The notes under the pieces are model-generated. The model made no database searches. It was not told the origin of the DNA and was given only the letters and a program-made list of their open reading frames with translations. A DNA stretch of 64,000 bases from NCBI GenBank assembly GCA_963705285.1, contig OY970066.1, forward strand, positions 6,386,001-6,450,000. The letters run 5' to 3'. Of this stretch, positions 37,493-46,485 are shown piece after piece. The position numbers were made by a program, and so were the translations under genes. The DNA comes from JACMLD01 sp963705285 (GTDB lineage Bacteria; Bacteroidota; Bacteroidia; Chitinophagales; Chitinophagaceae). Positions within the stretch are counted from its first letter, which is position 1. Each line of letters starts with the position of its first letter.

Positions 37493-38368
37493 ATGAAAAT
37501 TGAGTTTGAACTGATACAGGAAGACGAAGGCAGCTCTTTACGGATATTGCATGAGAAAATACCGGCGGAAGAATATTCCTGGCAATACCACTACCACCCC
37601 GAGTTTGAGCTCGTGTATGTACTGGCGGGCGATGGTACCAGGCAGGTAGGCAACCATGCCAGCAATTATACCAATGGAGATTTGGTATTAATGGGCCCTG
37701 ATTTACCCCATTCGGGTTTTGGCCTCAATACCCGCGGGATGATTGAACAGGTGGTGGTACAATTTAAAAAAGAAGTGTTTGGGCCTTCATTACTGCAACG
37801 GCCTGAAATGAAACAGATAGGCTTGCTGCTGGAACGATCGATGTACGGCATCAGCTTTGGTGAAGCCACGAAAGAAAAGGTGATGAAAAAAATGGTGAAA
37901 CTATTGAAACTGCCACCATTTGAAAGGTACATAGAATTTACCACCGTGCTGCAGTTGCTGGCGGCTTCCGGCGATTACACCCTGCTCAACTCGCAGGTTA
38001 CGCTGCCAACTACCATTCGTAAAGTACATGTGCGGCTGCAGAATATTTTTAATTATGTGGAACAAAATTTTCACGAAGAGATCAACATAAAAAAAGTAGC
38101 TGCCATTGCGCATCTTACTGTTCCGGCTTTTTGCAACTATTTTAAAAAGATCATGAATATCACTTTTACAGATTTCATTAATCAATATCGCATTGAACAG
38201 GCGTGCATGATGCTGCAACAGGAAAAATCAATTGGCGAAGTTTGTTTTGAGTGCGGATTCAACAACGTGCCCTATTTTAATAAGGTATTCAAAAACATCG
38301 TTAAAAAAACGCCTTCTGAATTTAAGAAAACAGCCAATACCTACCAGCCAAGGGCCATCAGTGCATAG
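37493..38368 (+). CDS. AraC-family transcriptional regulator (cupin plus HTH)
   Basis: 291 residues. The N-terminal cupin sensor (about 25-90) contains WQYHYHPEFELVYVLAGDGTR and LVLMGPDLPHSG, a sugar-sensing type. The C-terminal double helix-turn-helix (about 185-285) contains INIKKVAAIAHLTVPAFCNYF and SIGEVCFECGFNNVPYFNKVFK. Divergent from susC, so it is the probable regulator of the polysaccharide locus, responding to a soluble breakdown product. Confidence 0.92.
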   Translation: MKIEFELIQEDEGSSLRILHEKIPAEEYSWQYHYHPEFELVYVLAGDGTRQVGNHASNYTNGDLVLMGPDLPHSGFGLNTRGMIEQVVVQFKKEVFGPSLLQRPEMKQIGLLLERSMYGISFGEATKEKVMKKMVKLLKLPPFERYIEFTTVLQLLAASGDYTLLNSQVTLPTTIRKVHVRLQNIFNYVEQNFHEEINIKKVAAIAHLTVPAFCNYFKKIMNITFTDFINQYRIEQACMMLQQEKSIGEVCFECGFNNVPYFNKVFKNIVKKTPSEFKKTANTYQPRAISA

Positions 38369-38393
38369 CTGGTGTAAATAAACGAACTTTGTA

Positions 38394-39032
38394 ATGAATA
38401 TGTACAGTACTACAGATACAGCAGTTATAGCAGTAACCACATTGCCGGTGATGGAAAGTTTTTATACCATCCAGGGCGAGGGCTATCACCAGGGCAAGGC
38501 GGCTTATTTTATACGCCTGGGCGGTTGCGATGTAGGATGTGTTTGGTGCGATGTAAAAGACAGCTGGGATGCGTTGCAGCATCCAAAATTGCCCATACCC
38601 GCTATTGTTGACGAAGCAAAAAAAAATGAAGGCAGGCTGGCGGTGATAACCGGTGGAGAGCCATTGCTGCATAACCTCGATGAGCTTACCCACTTATTGC
38701 ACGCTTCGGGTTTTCAAACCAACATAGAAACATCAGGTTCATCGCCATTGAGCGGCACCTGGGACTGGATATGCCTCTCACCCAAAAAGTTTAAAGCACC
38801 CCTGCCAGAAGTAATTCCTTTTGCCAACGAACTTAAAGTAGTCATCTTTAATAAAACCGATTTTGCCTGGGCAGAAAAATACGCCGCGCTGGTAAATAAC
38901 AGTTGCAAACTTTACCTGCAGCCTGAATGGGAAAAAGCCGCCATTGTAACCCCGCTCATTGTTGATTACATAAAATCCCATCCGCAATGGCAATTGAGCC
39001 TGCAGGTGCACAAATACATTAACGTTCCTTAA
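38394..39032 (+). CDS. queE: 7-carboxy-7-deazaguanine synthase QueE
   Basis: 212 residues, the short length usual for QueE radical SAM enzymes. The iron-sulfur cluster motif is the standard CX3CX2C: C-DVG-C-VW-C near residues 45-52. SAM-binding elements are ITGGEPLLH and IETSGSSPLSG. MESFYTIQGEGYHQGKAAYFIRL is the family N-terminus. Converts carboxy-tetrahydropterin to 7-carboxy-7-deazaguanine in queuosine synthesis. No other queuosine gene is adjacent. A near-consensus -7 word (GAACTTTG) sits 2 nt before the ATG. Confidence 0.93.
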   Translation: MNMYSTTDTAVIAVTTLPVMESFYTIQGEGYHQGKAAYFIRLGGCDVGCVWCDVKDSWDALQHPKLPIPAIVDEAKKNEGRLAVITGGEPLLHNLDELTHLLHASGFQTNIETSGSSPLSGTWDWICLSPKKFKAPLPEVIPFANELKVVIFNKTDFAWAEKYAALVNNSCKLYLQPEWEKAAIVTPLIVDYIKSHPQWQLSLQVHKYINVP

Positions 39033-39163
39033 AAGCAGGCTTTGTTACCTTTGGTGTGCATCTGTACAGAGAATAAATACCGGTTTCCGCCGTTTAGTTG
39101 AATACAATTACTGGTGGATGTGTTATTGCCTAATATCCTATAGATCACGCTTAATATTGAACC

Positions 39164-41074
39164 ATGAAGTTTGTTTGTTCTTTTCTGCTGGTACTAATTA
39201 TTACAACGGTTAAGGCCCAGCCGTACGATCCTGAAAAAGTAGCACGCAAAGCAGCGGCATTGCATTCACAGGGTTTACAGGTTGCAACAGACGGCAATCT
39301 TAGAGAAGGTATTCAATTGCTGCAAAAAGCCATACAAATTGACAAACGTTTTGTAGATGCCTACCTCTCCATTGCAGGCATGTATGCTGATCTAAAAAAT
39401 TATGACAGCTCCATTATTAATTACGAAATAGCGCGCAGCATTGACAGCGTTTACTTCAAAGATTATAACCTGCCCTATTCCATAGACTTGGCGGGCGAAG
39501 GCTATTTTGAAAAAGCATTGGCGGCGGTAGAGGTTTTTAAAACCATTCCTAACCTCAGCGAAGCCAGTATTAAGGCAGCTGCGTACCGCGCGAGGTCTTA
39601 CCAGTTTGCCATTGATTATAAAAAAAATAATCCGGATACCAATTATCACTTTACACCGGTTAACCTGGGAGATAGTATCAACACTGCTGTTTCTGAATAT
39701 TTTCCTGCGTTAACCATCGATAGCAAACAATTAATTTTTACGCGGCGTGTACGGCGTGTTAATGAAGATTTCTATGAAACCTTTAATAACAACGGTACGT
39801 GGTCAGCTGCTACATCGCTGCCGGGCAATATTAATACGAATTTAAACGAAGGCGCGCAAAGCATTTCGCAGGATGGACAGTGGCTCATTTTTACCGGTTG
39901 CAATTTTCCTGATGGCATGGGCAGTTGCGATTTGTACATTTCGTATTTAACACCAGACGGATGGAGTGCTGCCGAAAATATGGGCAACCGCATCAATACC
40001 GATCAATGGGAAACGGCACCCAGCCTCTCGCCCGACAAAAGAGATCTTTACTTTACCAGCCGGCGTTTTGGCGGCTATGGCGGCAGCGATATTTATGTAA
40101 GCCACCTGCTGCCCGGTGGCCGCTGGAGCGAACCTGAAAATCTGGGGCCTGAAATCAATACCATTGGAGATGAAAGCTGTCCCTTTATTCATGCTGATAA
40201 CCAAACCCTTTATTTTACCAGTACCGGCCACCCCGGGTATGGTGGCGACGATATTTTTGTAACGCGCAAAGGCCCTAAAGGTTCCTGGAGCGCACCCAAA
40301 AACCTGGGCTACCCAGTTAACACCATACAAAATGAAGGCAGCCTGGTGATTACCGCAGATGGCAGTACGGCTTATTATGCCAGCGACCGTAAAGACTCGC
40401 GCGGCGGACTTGACCTGTATACTTTCAGCATGCGCAATGACATACGGCCGATTAAAACATTGTGGGTAAAAGGAAAAGTGTTTGATCAAAAAACCACCAA
40501 GGGTTTACCATCGGCAGTAGAACTCACCGACCTGAAAACAAAAGAAATTATTAGTAAAGTACAAACAGATGAAACTGGCAATTACCTGGTAACATTACCA
40601 GTGGGTAAAGACTATGCCTTCAACGTAAACCGAAGGGGGTACCTGTTCTTTTCAGAGAATTTTCCGCTCAGCCAAAAACCACCTGATTCAACGTATAACA
40701 TTGATATACCCTTGCAACCACTGGCCGCCAATGCCACTGTCATATTAAAAAATATTTTCTTTGACGTAAACAGGTTTGAATTAAAAACAGAATCGCAGGT
40801 AGAGCTTGACAATGTGGTATTGCTGCTTAAAGACAACCCCACCTTACGCATTCAGATAAACGGCCATACAGATAATGCGGGTAAGCCTGCTGATAATATA
40901 ACGCTCTCTAATAACCGCGCAAAATCTGTAGTAGATTACATTACGTCTAAGGGAATAGACGGCAGGCGCCTTTCTTACCAGGGCTTTGGCGATAAACAGC
41001 CCCTTGCAGAAAATAAAACCGAAGAAGGCAGGGCAAAAAACCGGCGTACAGAATTAAAAGTGGTAGGTCAATAA
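39164..41074 (+). CDS. OmpA-family envelope protein with TPR, WD40-like and CRD domains (PorE-like)
   Basis: 636 residues with a signal peptide (cleavage near VKAQ, about 19). Domains in order: TPR-like helices (about 30-150); five WD40-like PD40 blades (about 175-420) with repeated YFTSxRxGGYGGxDIY phrases; a carboxypeptidase-regulatory-like domain (about 430-515; VKGKVFDQKTTKGLPSAVEL); and OmpA C-terminal peptidoglycan-binding domain (about 525-636; INGHTDNAG, NNRAKSVVDY). This is the same domain order as PorE, a peptidoglycan-linked accessory protein of the type IX secretion system. Unlike PorE it has no lipobox, and Bacteroidota carry several such paralogues, so the T9SS role is only suggested. 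Confidence 0.88.
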   Translation: MKFVCSFLLVLIITTVKAQPYDPEKVARKAAALHSQGLQVATDGNLREGIQLLQKAIQIDKRFVDAYLSIAGMYADLKNYDSSIINYEIARSIDSVYFKDYNLPYSIDLAGEGYFEKALAAVEVFKTIPNLSEASIKAAAYRARSYQFAIDYKKNNPDTNYHFTPVNLGDSINTAVSEYFPALTIDSKQLIFTRRVRRVNEDFYETFNNNGTWSAATSLPGNINTNLNEGAQSISQDGQWLIFTGCNFPDGMGSCDLYISYLTPDGWSAAENMGNRINTDQWETAPSLSPDKRDLYFTSRRFGGYGGSDIYVSHLLPGGRWSEPENLGPEINTIGDESCPFIHADNQTLYFTSTGHPGYGGDDIFVTRKGPKGSWSAPKNLGYPVNTIQNEGSLVITADGSTAYYASDRKDSRGGLDLYTFSMRNDIRPIKTLWVKGKVFDQKTTKGLPSAVELTDLKTKEIISKVQTDETGNYLVTLPVGKDYAFNVNRRGYLFFSENFPLSQKPPDSTYNIDIPLQPLAANATVILKNIFFDVNRFELKTESQVELDNVVLLLKDNPTLRIQINGHTDNAGKPADNITLSNNRAKSVVDYITSKGIDGRRLSYQGFGDKQPLAENKTEEGRAKNRRTELKVVGQ

Positions 41075-41140
41075 ATTATTCAGTAGTTGTAATCAAAAAA
41101 AAAATTACATTCATTCTTTATAAACCTTTCCTTGTAAAGA

Positions 41141-42244
41141 ATGAATACCCAACTATTGCACCGGGTGGCCCTCACCCTTGTACCCAACATTGGCGCCGTA
41201 CAGGCAAAAATACTCATTGACCATTTTGGAGAAGCCGCGTCTGTTTTCAAAGCCAAAAAAACATCGCTTGAATTGCTGGAAGGCATTGGTACCGTCCGTG
41301 CTCAAAACATTAAAGCCTTTGCAGATTTTAAAAAAGCGGAAGAAGAAATTGCATTTATAGAAAAATATAATATTAACCCGCTCTTCGTCACCGATGCTGC
41401 TTACCCCAGGCGCCTCCTGAATTGTTACGACCCTCCCGTCTTATTGTATTACCGTGGCAACGCCAACCTCAACGCTTCAAAAACTATAGCCGTGGTAGGT
41501 ACACGCAGTAAAACCGATTATGGAAAACACCTTACAGAAAAACTGGTAGCCGATCTGCAGCAACAGCAGGTACTGATCGTTAGCGGTCTTGCATTGGGGA
41601 TAGACGCAGTTGCACACAAGGCTGCACTAAAACATGGCCTGCCCACCGTGGCAGTAATGGCACACGGGCTCGATAAAATATACCCATCAGAACACACCAC
41701 GTTGGCAAAAGATATACTAAAAGATAATGGCGGGTTGCTGACAGAATTCAGAAGCAACACAAAACCTGATAAACATAACTTTCCCTCACGTAACCGTATT
41801 GTTGCCGGCATGAGCGATGCCACGGTTGTTGTAGAAACCGATGTTAAGGGTGGCAGTATGATAACTGCCGAACTGGCCGCTGGTTATAACAGGGATGTGT
41901 TTGCTTTTCCGGGAAGGATTACCGATAATAAAAGCGCTGGTTGCCACGAGCTGATTAGGTCTAATAAAGCTATGCTGCTCACCAGCGCTGCTGATATTAT
42001 AAGCGTGCTGGGTTGGGCAGAAAAAAAGGTTACCCCGCTTACAAGGCAAAAAGAATTATTTATACAATTAAGCGCCGAAGAAAAAATGATTGTGCAAATT
42101 ATCAATGATAACAATATAGTAACGATTGATCAATTGCGCGATAAAAGCGGACTGAGTGTCAGTATTTTGGCAGCTGGTATCCTTAACCTGGAACTGCAAA
42201 ATGTAATCACTGCGTTGCCGGGTAAACGCTATCAGTTGTTGTAA
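41141..42244 (+). CDS. dprA: DNA-processing protein DprA
   Basis: 367 residues. An N-terminal helix-hairpin-helix region (about 10-65) is followed by a Rossmann-fold DprA core with IAVVGTRSKTDYGK, SGLALGIDAVAHKAAL, VMAHGLDKIYPSEH and FPSRNRIVAGMSD. A C-terminal winged helix (about 305-367; TIDQLRDKSGLSVSIL) ends it. Loads RecA on incoming single-stranded DNA during natural transformation; a wider role in recombination is possible where competence is absent. Heptamer-type repeats begin right after its stop. Confidence 0.95.
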   Translation: MNTQLLHRVALTLVPNIGAVQAKILIDHFGEAASVFKAKKTSLELLEGIGTVRAQNIKAFADFKKAEEEIAFIEKYNINPLFVTDAAYPRRLLNCYDPPVLLYYRGNANLNASKTIAVVGTRSKTDYGKHLTEKLVADLQQQQVLIVSGLALGIDAVAHKAALKHGLPTVAVMAHGLDKIYPSEHTTLAKDILKDNGGLLTEFRSNTKPDKHNFPSRNRIVAGMSDATVVVETDVKGGSMITAELAAGYNRDVFAFPGRITDNKSAGCHELIRSNKAMLLTSAADIISVLGWAEKKVTPLTRQKELFIQLSAEEKMIVQIINDNNIVTIDQLRDKSGLSVSILAAGILNLELQNVITALPGKRYQLL

Positions 42245-42247
42245 ACA

Positions 42248-42376
42248 GTTTGGAAGTTTGTGGGTTCATAGTTTTAGTTCTATACATTAACTTTAAAATC
42301 ATCATCTTCCGAACGGTTAACTCACGAACTATGAACTTCCCAACTATGAACTACTGAACCATGAACTTCCGAACTC
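42248..42376. repeat. Inverted pair of heptamer-like arrays (locus 3)
   Basis: Left arm 42248-42282: GTTTNNNN-type words, less regular. Right arm 42311-42376: nine AAC words spaced alternately 7 and 8 bp, so the true period is 15 bp. GTTCATAGTT in the left arm is the exact reverse complement of AACTATGAAC in the right arm, and GGAAGTT pairs with AACTTCC. The arrays fill the dprA-guaB spacer up to the guaB promoter. Confidence 0.8.
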
Positions 42377-42393
42377 AGTACCTCTAAAAAAAC

Positions 42394-42427
42394 TTTTGGA
42401 ACCAATTTAGCCACTGCACTATCTTTG
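42394..42427 (+). promoter_or_regulatory. Promoter of guaB, probably giving a leaderless mRNA
   Basis: TTTTG (42394-42398), 21-nt spacer, TATCTTTG (42420-42427): a full -33/-7 match. The -7 box ends 3 nt before the ATG, so the transcription start should fall at or within a base or two of the start codon. Confidence 0.75.
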
Positions 42428-42430
42428 CCC

Positions 42431-43933
42431 ATGGCAACAATAAATAAACCTGCAAGCAAGTCTGATTTTAGTAAAAAATTTTTTGGTGAAGGCTTAACGT
42501 TCGATGATGTACTCCTGCTTCCTGCCTACTCACAGGTGTTACCTAGGGAAGTAACTATCAAAACAAAACTTACAAAAGAAATTTCGCTCAACATACCCAT
42601 GTTGTCTTCTGCTATGGATACTGTAACAGAAGCCAATCTTGCCATTGCCCTTGCCCGCGAGGGCGGTATTGGCATACTGCACAAGAATATGACCATTGAA
42701 CAGCAGGCAGAACAGGTGCGCAAGGTAAAACGCAGCGAGAGCGCCATGATCATAGACCCCATTACGCTCAGCATTAATGCTACCATTGGCGACGCCTTAT
42801 TATTAATGAAAGAAAACAGGATAGGTGGTATACCGATAGTAGATAACGCACACAAACTGGTGGGCATTCTTACCAACCGCGATCTGCGTTTTGAAACCGA
42901 TAAAAAACGCAAGGTGCAGGAGGTAATGACAAAAGAAAATTTGATTGTAGCACCCGAAGGAACAGACCTGAAAAAGGCAGAAAAAATTTTACGCTCGCAC
43001 AAAATTGAAAAGCTGCCGGTTGTAAAGAAAGATAATACCCTGGTAGGCCTTATTACTTACCGCGATATGATGCAGTTGAGCAGTTTTCCGAATGCGGTGA
43101 AAGATGGCTTTGGACGTTTATTGGTGGGCGCCGCACTGGGCATTACCGGCGATATGCTCAACCGTGCCGCAGCACTACAGCAGATTGGTGTAGATGTGGT
43201 ATGCCTTGATAGTGCACATGGCCACAGCAAAGGCGTTATAGATGCATTAAAAAATGTAAAAAAGAATTTTAAAAAACTACAGGTTATTGCAGGCAACGTA
43301 GGCACTGCGGCAGGTGCAAAAGCGCTGGCAGATGCTGGTGCGGATGCCGTAAAAATAGGGATCGGCCCGGGTTCTATTTGTACAACGCGTATAGTAGCAG
43401 GCGCCGGTGTACCGCAGATTACGGCCATTATGGAAGCTTACTCCGCGCTTAAACAAACGGGTGTTCCGTTAATTGCGGATGGTGGTATCCGTTATACCGG
43501 CGATATGGTAAAAGCCCTCGCCGCCGGCGCAGATACGGTAATGATGGGAAGCGTGTTTGCCGGCGTGGAAGAAAGCCCGGGAGAAACCATCATTTATGAA
43601 GGAAGAAAGTTCAAAGAGTACCGTGGCATGGGTTCCATTGGCGCCATGGCACAAGGTAGCAGCGATCGTTATTTTCAAGATGTAGAAGATGACATTAAAA
43701 AATTGGTACCCGAAGGTATTGAGGGCCGCGTTGCCTATAAAGGAAACCTGAGCGAAGTGGTACAGCAATACACAGGCGGTCTGCGCGCGGGTATGGGCTA
43801 CTGCGGCGCCGGCACACTGGCCGAGTTAAAAAGCGATGCGCAGTTTATACAAATTACCAATGCAGGTATGAAAGAAAGCCATGCACACGATATTGAAATT
43901 ACCAAGGAAGCGCCTAATTATACAAGGAAATAG
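42431..43933 (+). CDS. guaB: IMP dehydrogenase
   Basis: 500 residues from the ATG at 42431. It has the LTFDDVLLLPAYS opening. Two CBS domains (about 100-215) are inserted in the TIM barrel. The catalytic cysteine lies in GIGPGSICTTRI, the flap has YRGMGSIGAM, and the end is ESHAHDIEITKEAPNY. Oxidises IMP to XMP, the committed step of GMP synthesis; the CBS pair is the usual nucleotide sensor. A heptamer array starts within its TAG stop codon. Confidence 0.97.
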   Translation: MATINKPASKSDFSKKFFGEGLTFDDVLLLPAYSQVLPREVTIKTKLTKEISLNIPMLSSAMDTVTEANLAIALAREGGIGILHKNMTIEQQAEQVRKVKRSESAMIIDPITLSINATIGDALLLMKENRIGGIPIVDNAHKLVGILTNRDLRFETDKKRKVQEVMTKENLIVAPEGTDLKKAEKILRSHKIEKLPVVKKDNTLVGLITYRDMMQLSSFPNAVKDGFGRLLVGAALGITGDMLNRAAALQQIGVDVVCLDSAHGHSKGVIDALKNVKKNFKKLQVIAGNVGTAAGAKALADAGADAVKIGIGPGSICTTRIVAGAGVPQITAIMEAYSALKQTGVPLIADGGIRYTGDMVKALAAGADTVMMGSVFAGVEESPGETIIYEGRKFKEYRGMGSIGAMAQGSSDRYFQDVEDDIKKLVPEGIEGRVAYKGNLSEVVQQYTGGLRAGMGYCGAGTLAELKSDAQFIQITNAGMKESHAHDIEITKEAPNYTRK

Positions 43934-43980
43934 TTGATGGTTCAGAGTTTGTAGTTTTTAGTTTTTAGTTTTTAGTTCGT
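43932..43980. repeat. Heptamer array (locus 4), left arm only
   Basis: Seven units in exact 7-bp register, AGTTNNN type (four consecutive units close to AGTTTTT). The first unit starts at the second base of the guaB TAG stop codon. A 115-bp tandem repeat follows where a right arm would be expected. Confidence 0.85.
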
Positions 43981-43982
43981 TT

Positions 43983-44432
43983 GCTACCTTGTCTCGACGA
44001 TCATTCATTAAACAAGTTCATTCGCTATCACTGCTTTTTCCCGGAGACGCTCCCCTCTCCCTTGGAGAGGGGCCGGGGGTGAGGTCAATTGTTCGGTTAC
44101 TACGTTGTCTCGACGATCATTCATTAAACAATTTCAATCACTATCACTACTTTTTCCGGAGACACTCCCCTCTCCCTTGGAGAGGGGCCGGGGGTGAGGT
44201 CAATTGTTCGGTTACTACGTTGTCTCGACGGTTATTCATTGAACAAGTTTAATCACTATCACTACTTTTTCCGGAGACACTCCCCTCTCCCTTGGGGAGG
44301 GGCCGGGGGTGAGGTCAATTGTTCGGTTACTACGTTGTCTCGACGATCATTCATTAAACAAGTTCAATCACTATCACTACTTTTTTCCGGAGACCCTCCC
44401 CTCTCCCTTGGAGAGGGGCCGGGGGTGAGGTC
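43983..44432. repeat. 115-bp tandem repeat, four copies, each with a hairpin
   Basis: Units begin around GTCTCGACG at 43991, 44107, 44222 and 44337 (spacings 116, 115, 115). Each unit holds a 9-bp stem CCCCTCTCC / GGAGAGGGG with a CTTG loop, followed by a G-rich GCCGGGGGTGAGG word. Units differ by scattered substitutions, and in copy 3 the stem keeps pairing through a G-T pair. The lengths are not multiples of three and the frames shift between units, so this is not protein-coding. The C-rich/G-rich word resembles interspersed repeats that I recall being common in Bacteroidota. Confidence 0.93.
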
Positions 44433-44487
44433 TTACCACCCGCGTTTCACGTTGCTATTTTAACGAACTTGTCGCAAAATTTAATCT

Positions 44488-45642
44488 GTGCAAAAACTAC
44501 TCGCCCTGTTGCTTGCAATTAATTTTTCCTGCGGTGCTTTTTCGCAAGTGGATACCTGTCACCTTCGGATCAGCCTGCTTACCTGCGGACCGGGGCAGGA
44601 CCTTTATTCCATTTGGGGCCATACCGGCATCAGGGTTATTGATTCGGCAGCACAATCTGATGTAGTGTTTAACTACGGCACTTTTGATGACAGCGATCCG
44701 CTCTTTTATATAAAATTTACCAGGGGTATCATGCTATATTCTGTAACCCCGTTTTCTTTCAGCGATTTCATGGAAGAATACAATTACTACAAAAGAAGTG
44801 TAACAGAGCAGGTACTGCAAATTCCCTGCACTGAAAAAACCAACCTGGTAAAAGCGCTCTGGACCAATTCAAAAAATGAAAATAAATTCTATCCCTATCA
44901 CTTTTATGCAGACAACTGTACCACGCGCGCCAGGGATATGCTGCTTAAAAATATAGATTCAATACAGTTTACAGACATCAGGCCATGGCCGGCCAGTACC
45001 TATCGCCAACTGATTCATAGCTATATGAATAACAGTGGCCAGGCCTGGAACCGTTTTGCCATAGATGTATTGCTGGGTAATCACCTTGATGAAGTAATGA
45101 ATAATAAGCAGGCCATGTTTCTGCCAGATTACCTCATGAAAGGTTTAGACAGTGCTGCCATAGGGAAACAACCGCTGGTAAGCCAAACCAATTTATTGCT
45201 GAAAGATACCCAGCCGGCAGACACTACCTTTTTTACGCCCGTCTTTTTATTCTCGGTGTGGCTGGCGATTAGCCTTGCATTATCACTGCTGAAAAACAAA
45301 ACAGCGGTTAAAACATTATCCATTTTAGACAGTTTATTTTTTTTATTTACCGGTTTGTTAGGCCTGCTCATGCTGGTGCTGTGGATAGCAAGGGTAGATT
45401 TTGTTTGCCGCAATAACTGGAACCTTCTTTGGGCTTTGCCATCGCACATTGTAATTGCATTTTTTATTACCAGCCGCAAAAAATGGGTGCATTATTACTG
45501 GCTTGGCACTGCTTTGCTGGGTGCCCTATTATTGCTAACCTGGAAATGGCTGCCCCAGGAAATGAACAACAGTATCTTTCTGATTGTTGCCATTATTTTA
45601 TTCAGGAGCATTGTACGCTACCGTAACACCAAACGCACATGA
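44488..45642 (+). CDS. Lnb-like (DUF4105) membrane protein, putative lipoprotein N-acyltransferase
   Basis: 384 residues from a GTG start where a signal sequence begins (MQKLLALLLAINFSCGAFSQ). The periplasmic domain (about 25-235) carries DLYSIWGHTGIRV, NYGTFDDSDPLFYIKFTRG and YHFYADNCTTRARD. The NC in the last block is the probable catalytic cysteine region of Lnb/DUF4105 enzymes. Four or five membrane helices follow (about 250-378). Bacteroidota lack Lnt, and Lnb proteins add the third acyl chain to lipoproteins in some members; this protein is a candidate. It overlaps the next gene by 4 nt. Confidence 0.8.
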   Translation: MQKLLALLLAINFSCGAFSQVDTCHLRISLLTCGPGQDLYSIWGHTGIRVIDSAAQSDVVFNYGTFDDSDPLFYIKFTRGIMLYSVTPFSFSDFMEEYNYYKRSVTEQVLQIPCTEKTNLVKALWTNSKNENKFYPYHFYADNCTTRARDMLLKNIDSIQFTDIRPWPASTYRQLIHSYMNNSGQAWNRFAIDVLLGNHLDEVMNNKQAMFLPDYLMKGLDSAAIGKQPLVSQTNLLLKDTQPADTTFFTPVFLFSVWLAISLALSLLKNKTAVKTLSILDSLFFLFTGLLGLLMLVLWIARVDFVCRNNWNLLWALPSHIVIAFFITSRKKWVHYYWLGTALLGALLLLTWKWLPQEMNNSIFLIVAIILFRSIVRYRNTKRT

Positions 45643-46481
45643 CACAAAAAAGCATTACCCTGGAAAACGGCCCTGTAAATTACAGCGTACAAGGTAGGGG
45701 CACACCGGTGGTTCTCCTACACGGTTTTGGAGAAGACAGCGATGTATGGAAATACCAACTGGATGTGCTGGCTGCTAATTACCTGCTCATTATTCCTGAT
45801 TTACCTGGCAGCGGCGCCTCTGATATGATACCAGACATGAGTATGGATGGCCTGGCGGATTGTGTAAAAAAGATCATCGACCAGGAACTGCCTTATGTAA
45901 ACAATCCTGCTAAAGCAGATAATTTGCCAGTTGTGATAGGGCATAGCATGGGTGGATACATTACGCTTGCGCTGGCTGAAAAACATCCTGGTATATTAGG
46001 GGGCTTTGGCTTGTTTCATTCATCTGCATTTGCAGATAATGAAGAAAAGAAAACCGCCCGGCGGCGCAGCATTGAATTTATACAAACACATGGCAGTTAT
46101 GAATTTATACGCCAGTCAACACCCAACCTTTTTACAGAAGAAACCCGTACTAAAAATAACGGTATGGTAGAGGAAATGATAAGCCGATATGGTAATTTTA
46201 ATGCTGCCGCTCTCATAGCTTATTACGAAGCCATGATGCAACGTCCAGATCGTACCGCAGTGTTATCATCTTTTGGCAAACCCGTACTTTATATCATAGG
46301 CAAACAGGATAAAGCCATACCGTATACAGATAGCATGAAACAATGCCATTTACCTCAGGTGGCGTCTGTTCATATTTTGGAAAACGCAGCCCATATGGGT
46401 ATGTGGGAGGAAAAAGAAAAAAGTAGCCAGGCCCTGTTGTCTTTTTTACAGTATACGCAACAGTTTAACCTGCGCCAATAA
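45639..46481 (+). CDS. Alpha/beta-fold hydrolase
   Basis: 280 residues, with its ATG overlapping the upstream TGA. Hydrolase landmarks: LLHGFGEDSDVWKYQLDVL (oxyanion region), PDLPGSGASD, nucleophile elbow IGHSMGGYI (serine about 110), GKQDKAIPY for the acid and AAHMGMWEE for the histidine. No signal peptide, so cytoplasmic. It sits between an Lnb-like gene and a T9SS substrate gene, with 4-nt spacings on both sides. Substrate unknown. Confidence 0.9.
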   Translation: MTQKSITLENGPVNYSVQGRGTPVVLLHGFGEDSDVWKYQLDVLAANYLLIIPDLPGSGASDMIPDMSMDGLADCVKKIIDQELPYVNNPAKADNLPVVIGHSMGGYITLALAEKHPGILGGFGLFHSSAFADNEEKKTARRRSIEFIQTHGSYEFIRQSTPNLFTEETRTKNNGMVEEMISRYGNFNAAALIAYYEAMMQRPDRTAVLSSFGKPVLYIIGKQDKAIPYTDSMKQCHLPQVASVHILENAAHMGMWEEKEKSSQALLSFLQYTQQFNLRQ

Positions 46482-46485
46482 GTGA

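Noticed and set aside
43989..44463. Open frames of 87 and 89 codons with repeated phrases across the 115-bp repeats
   Set aside because: The unit lengths of 115-116 bp are not multiples of three, so the frame changes between units. The similarity comes from the DNA repeat and not from a protein.
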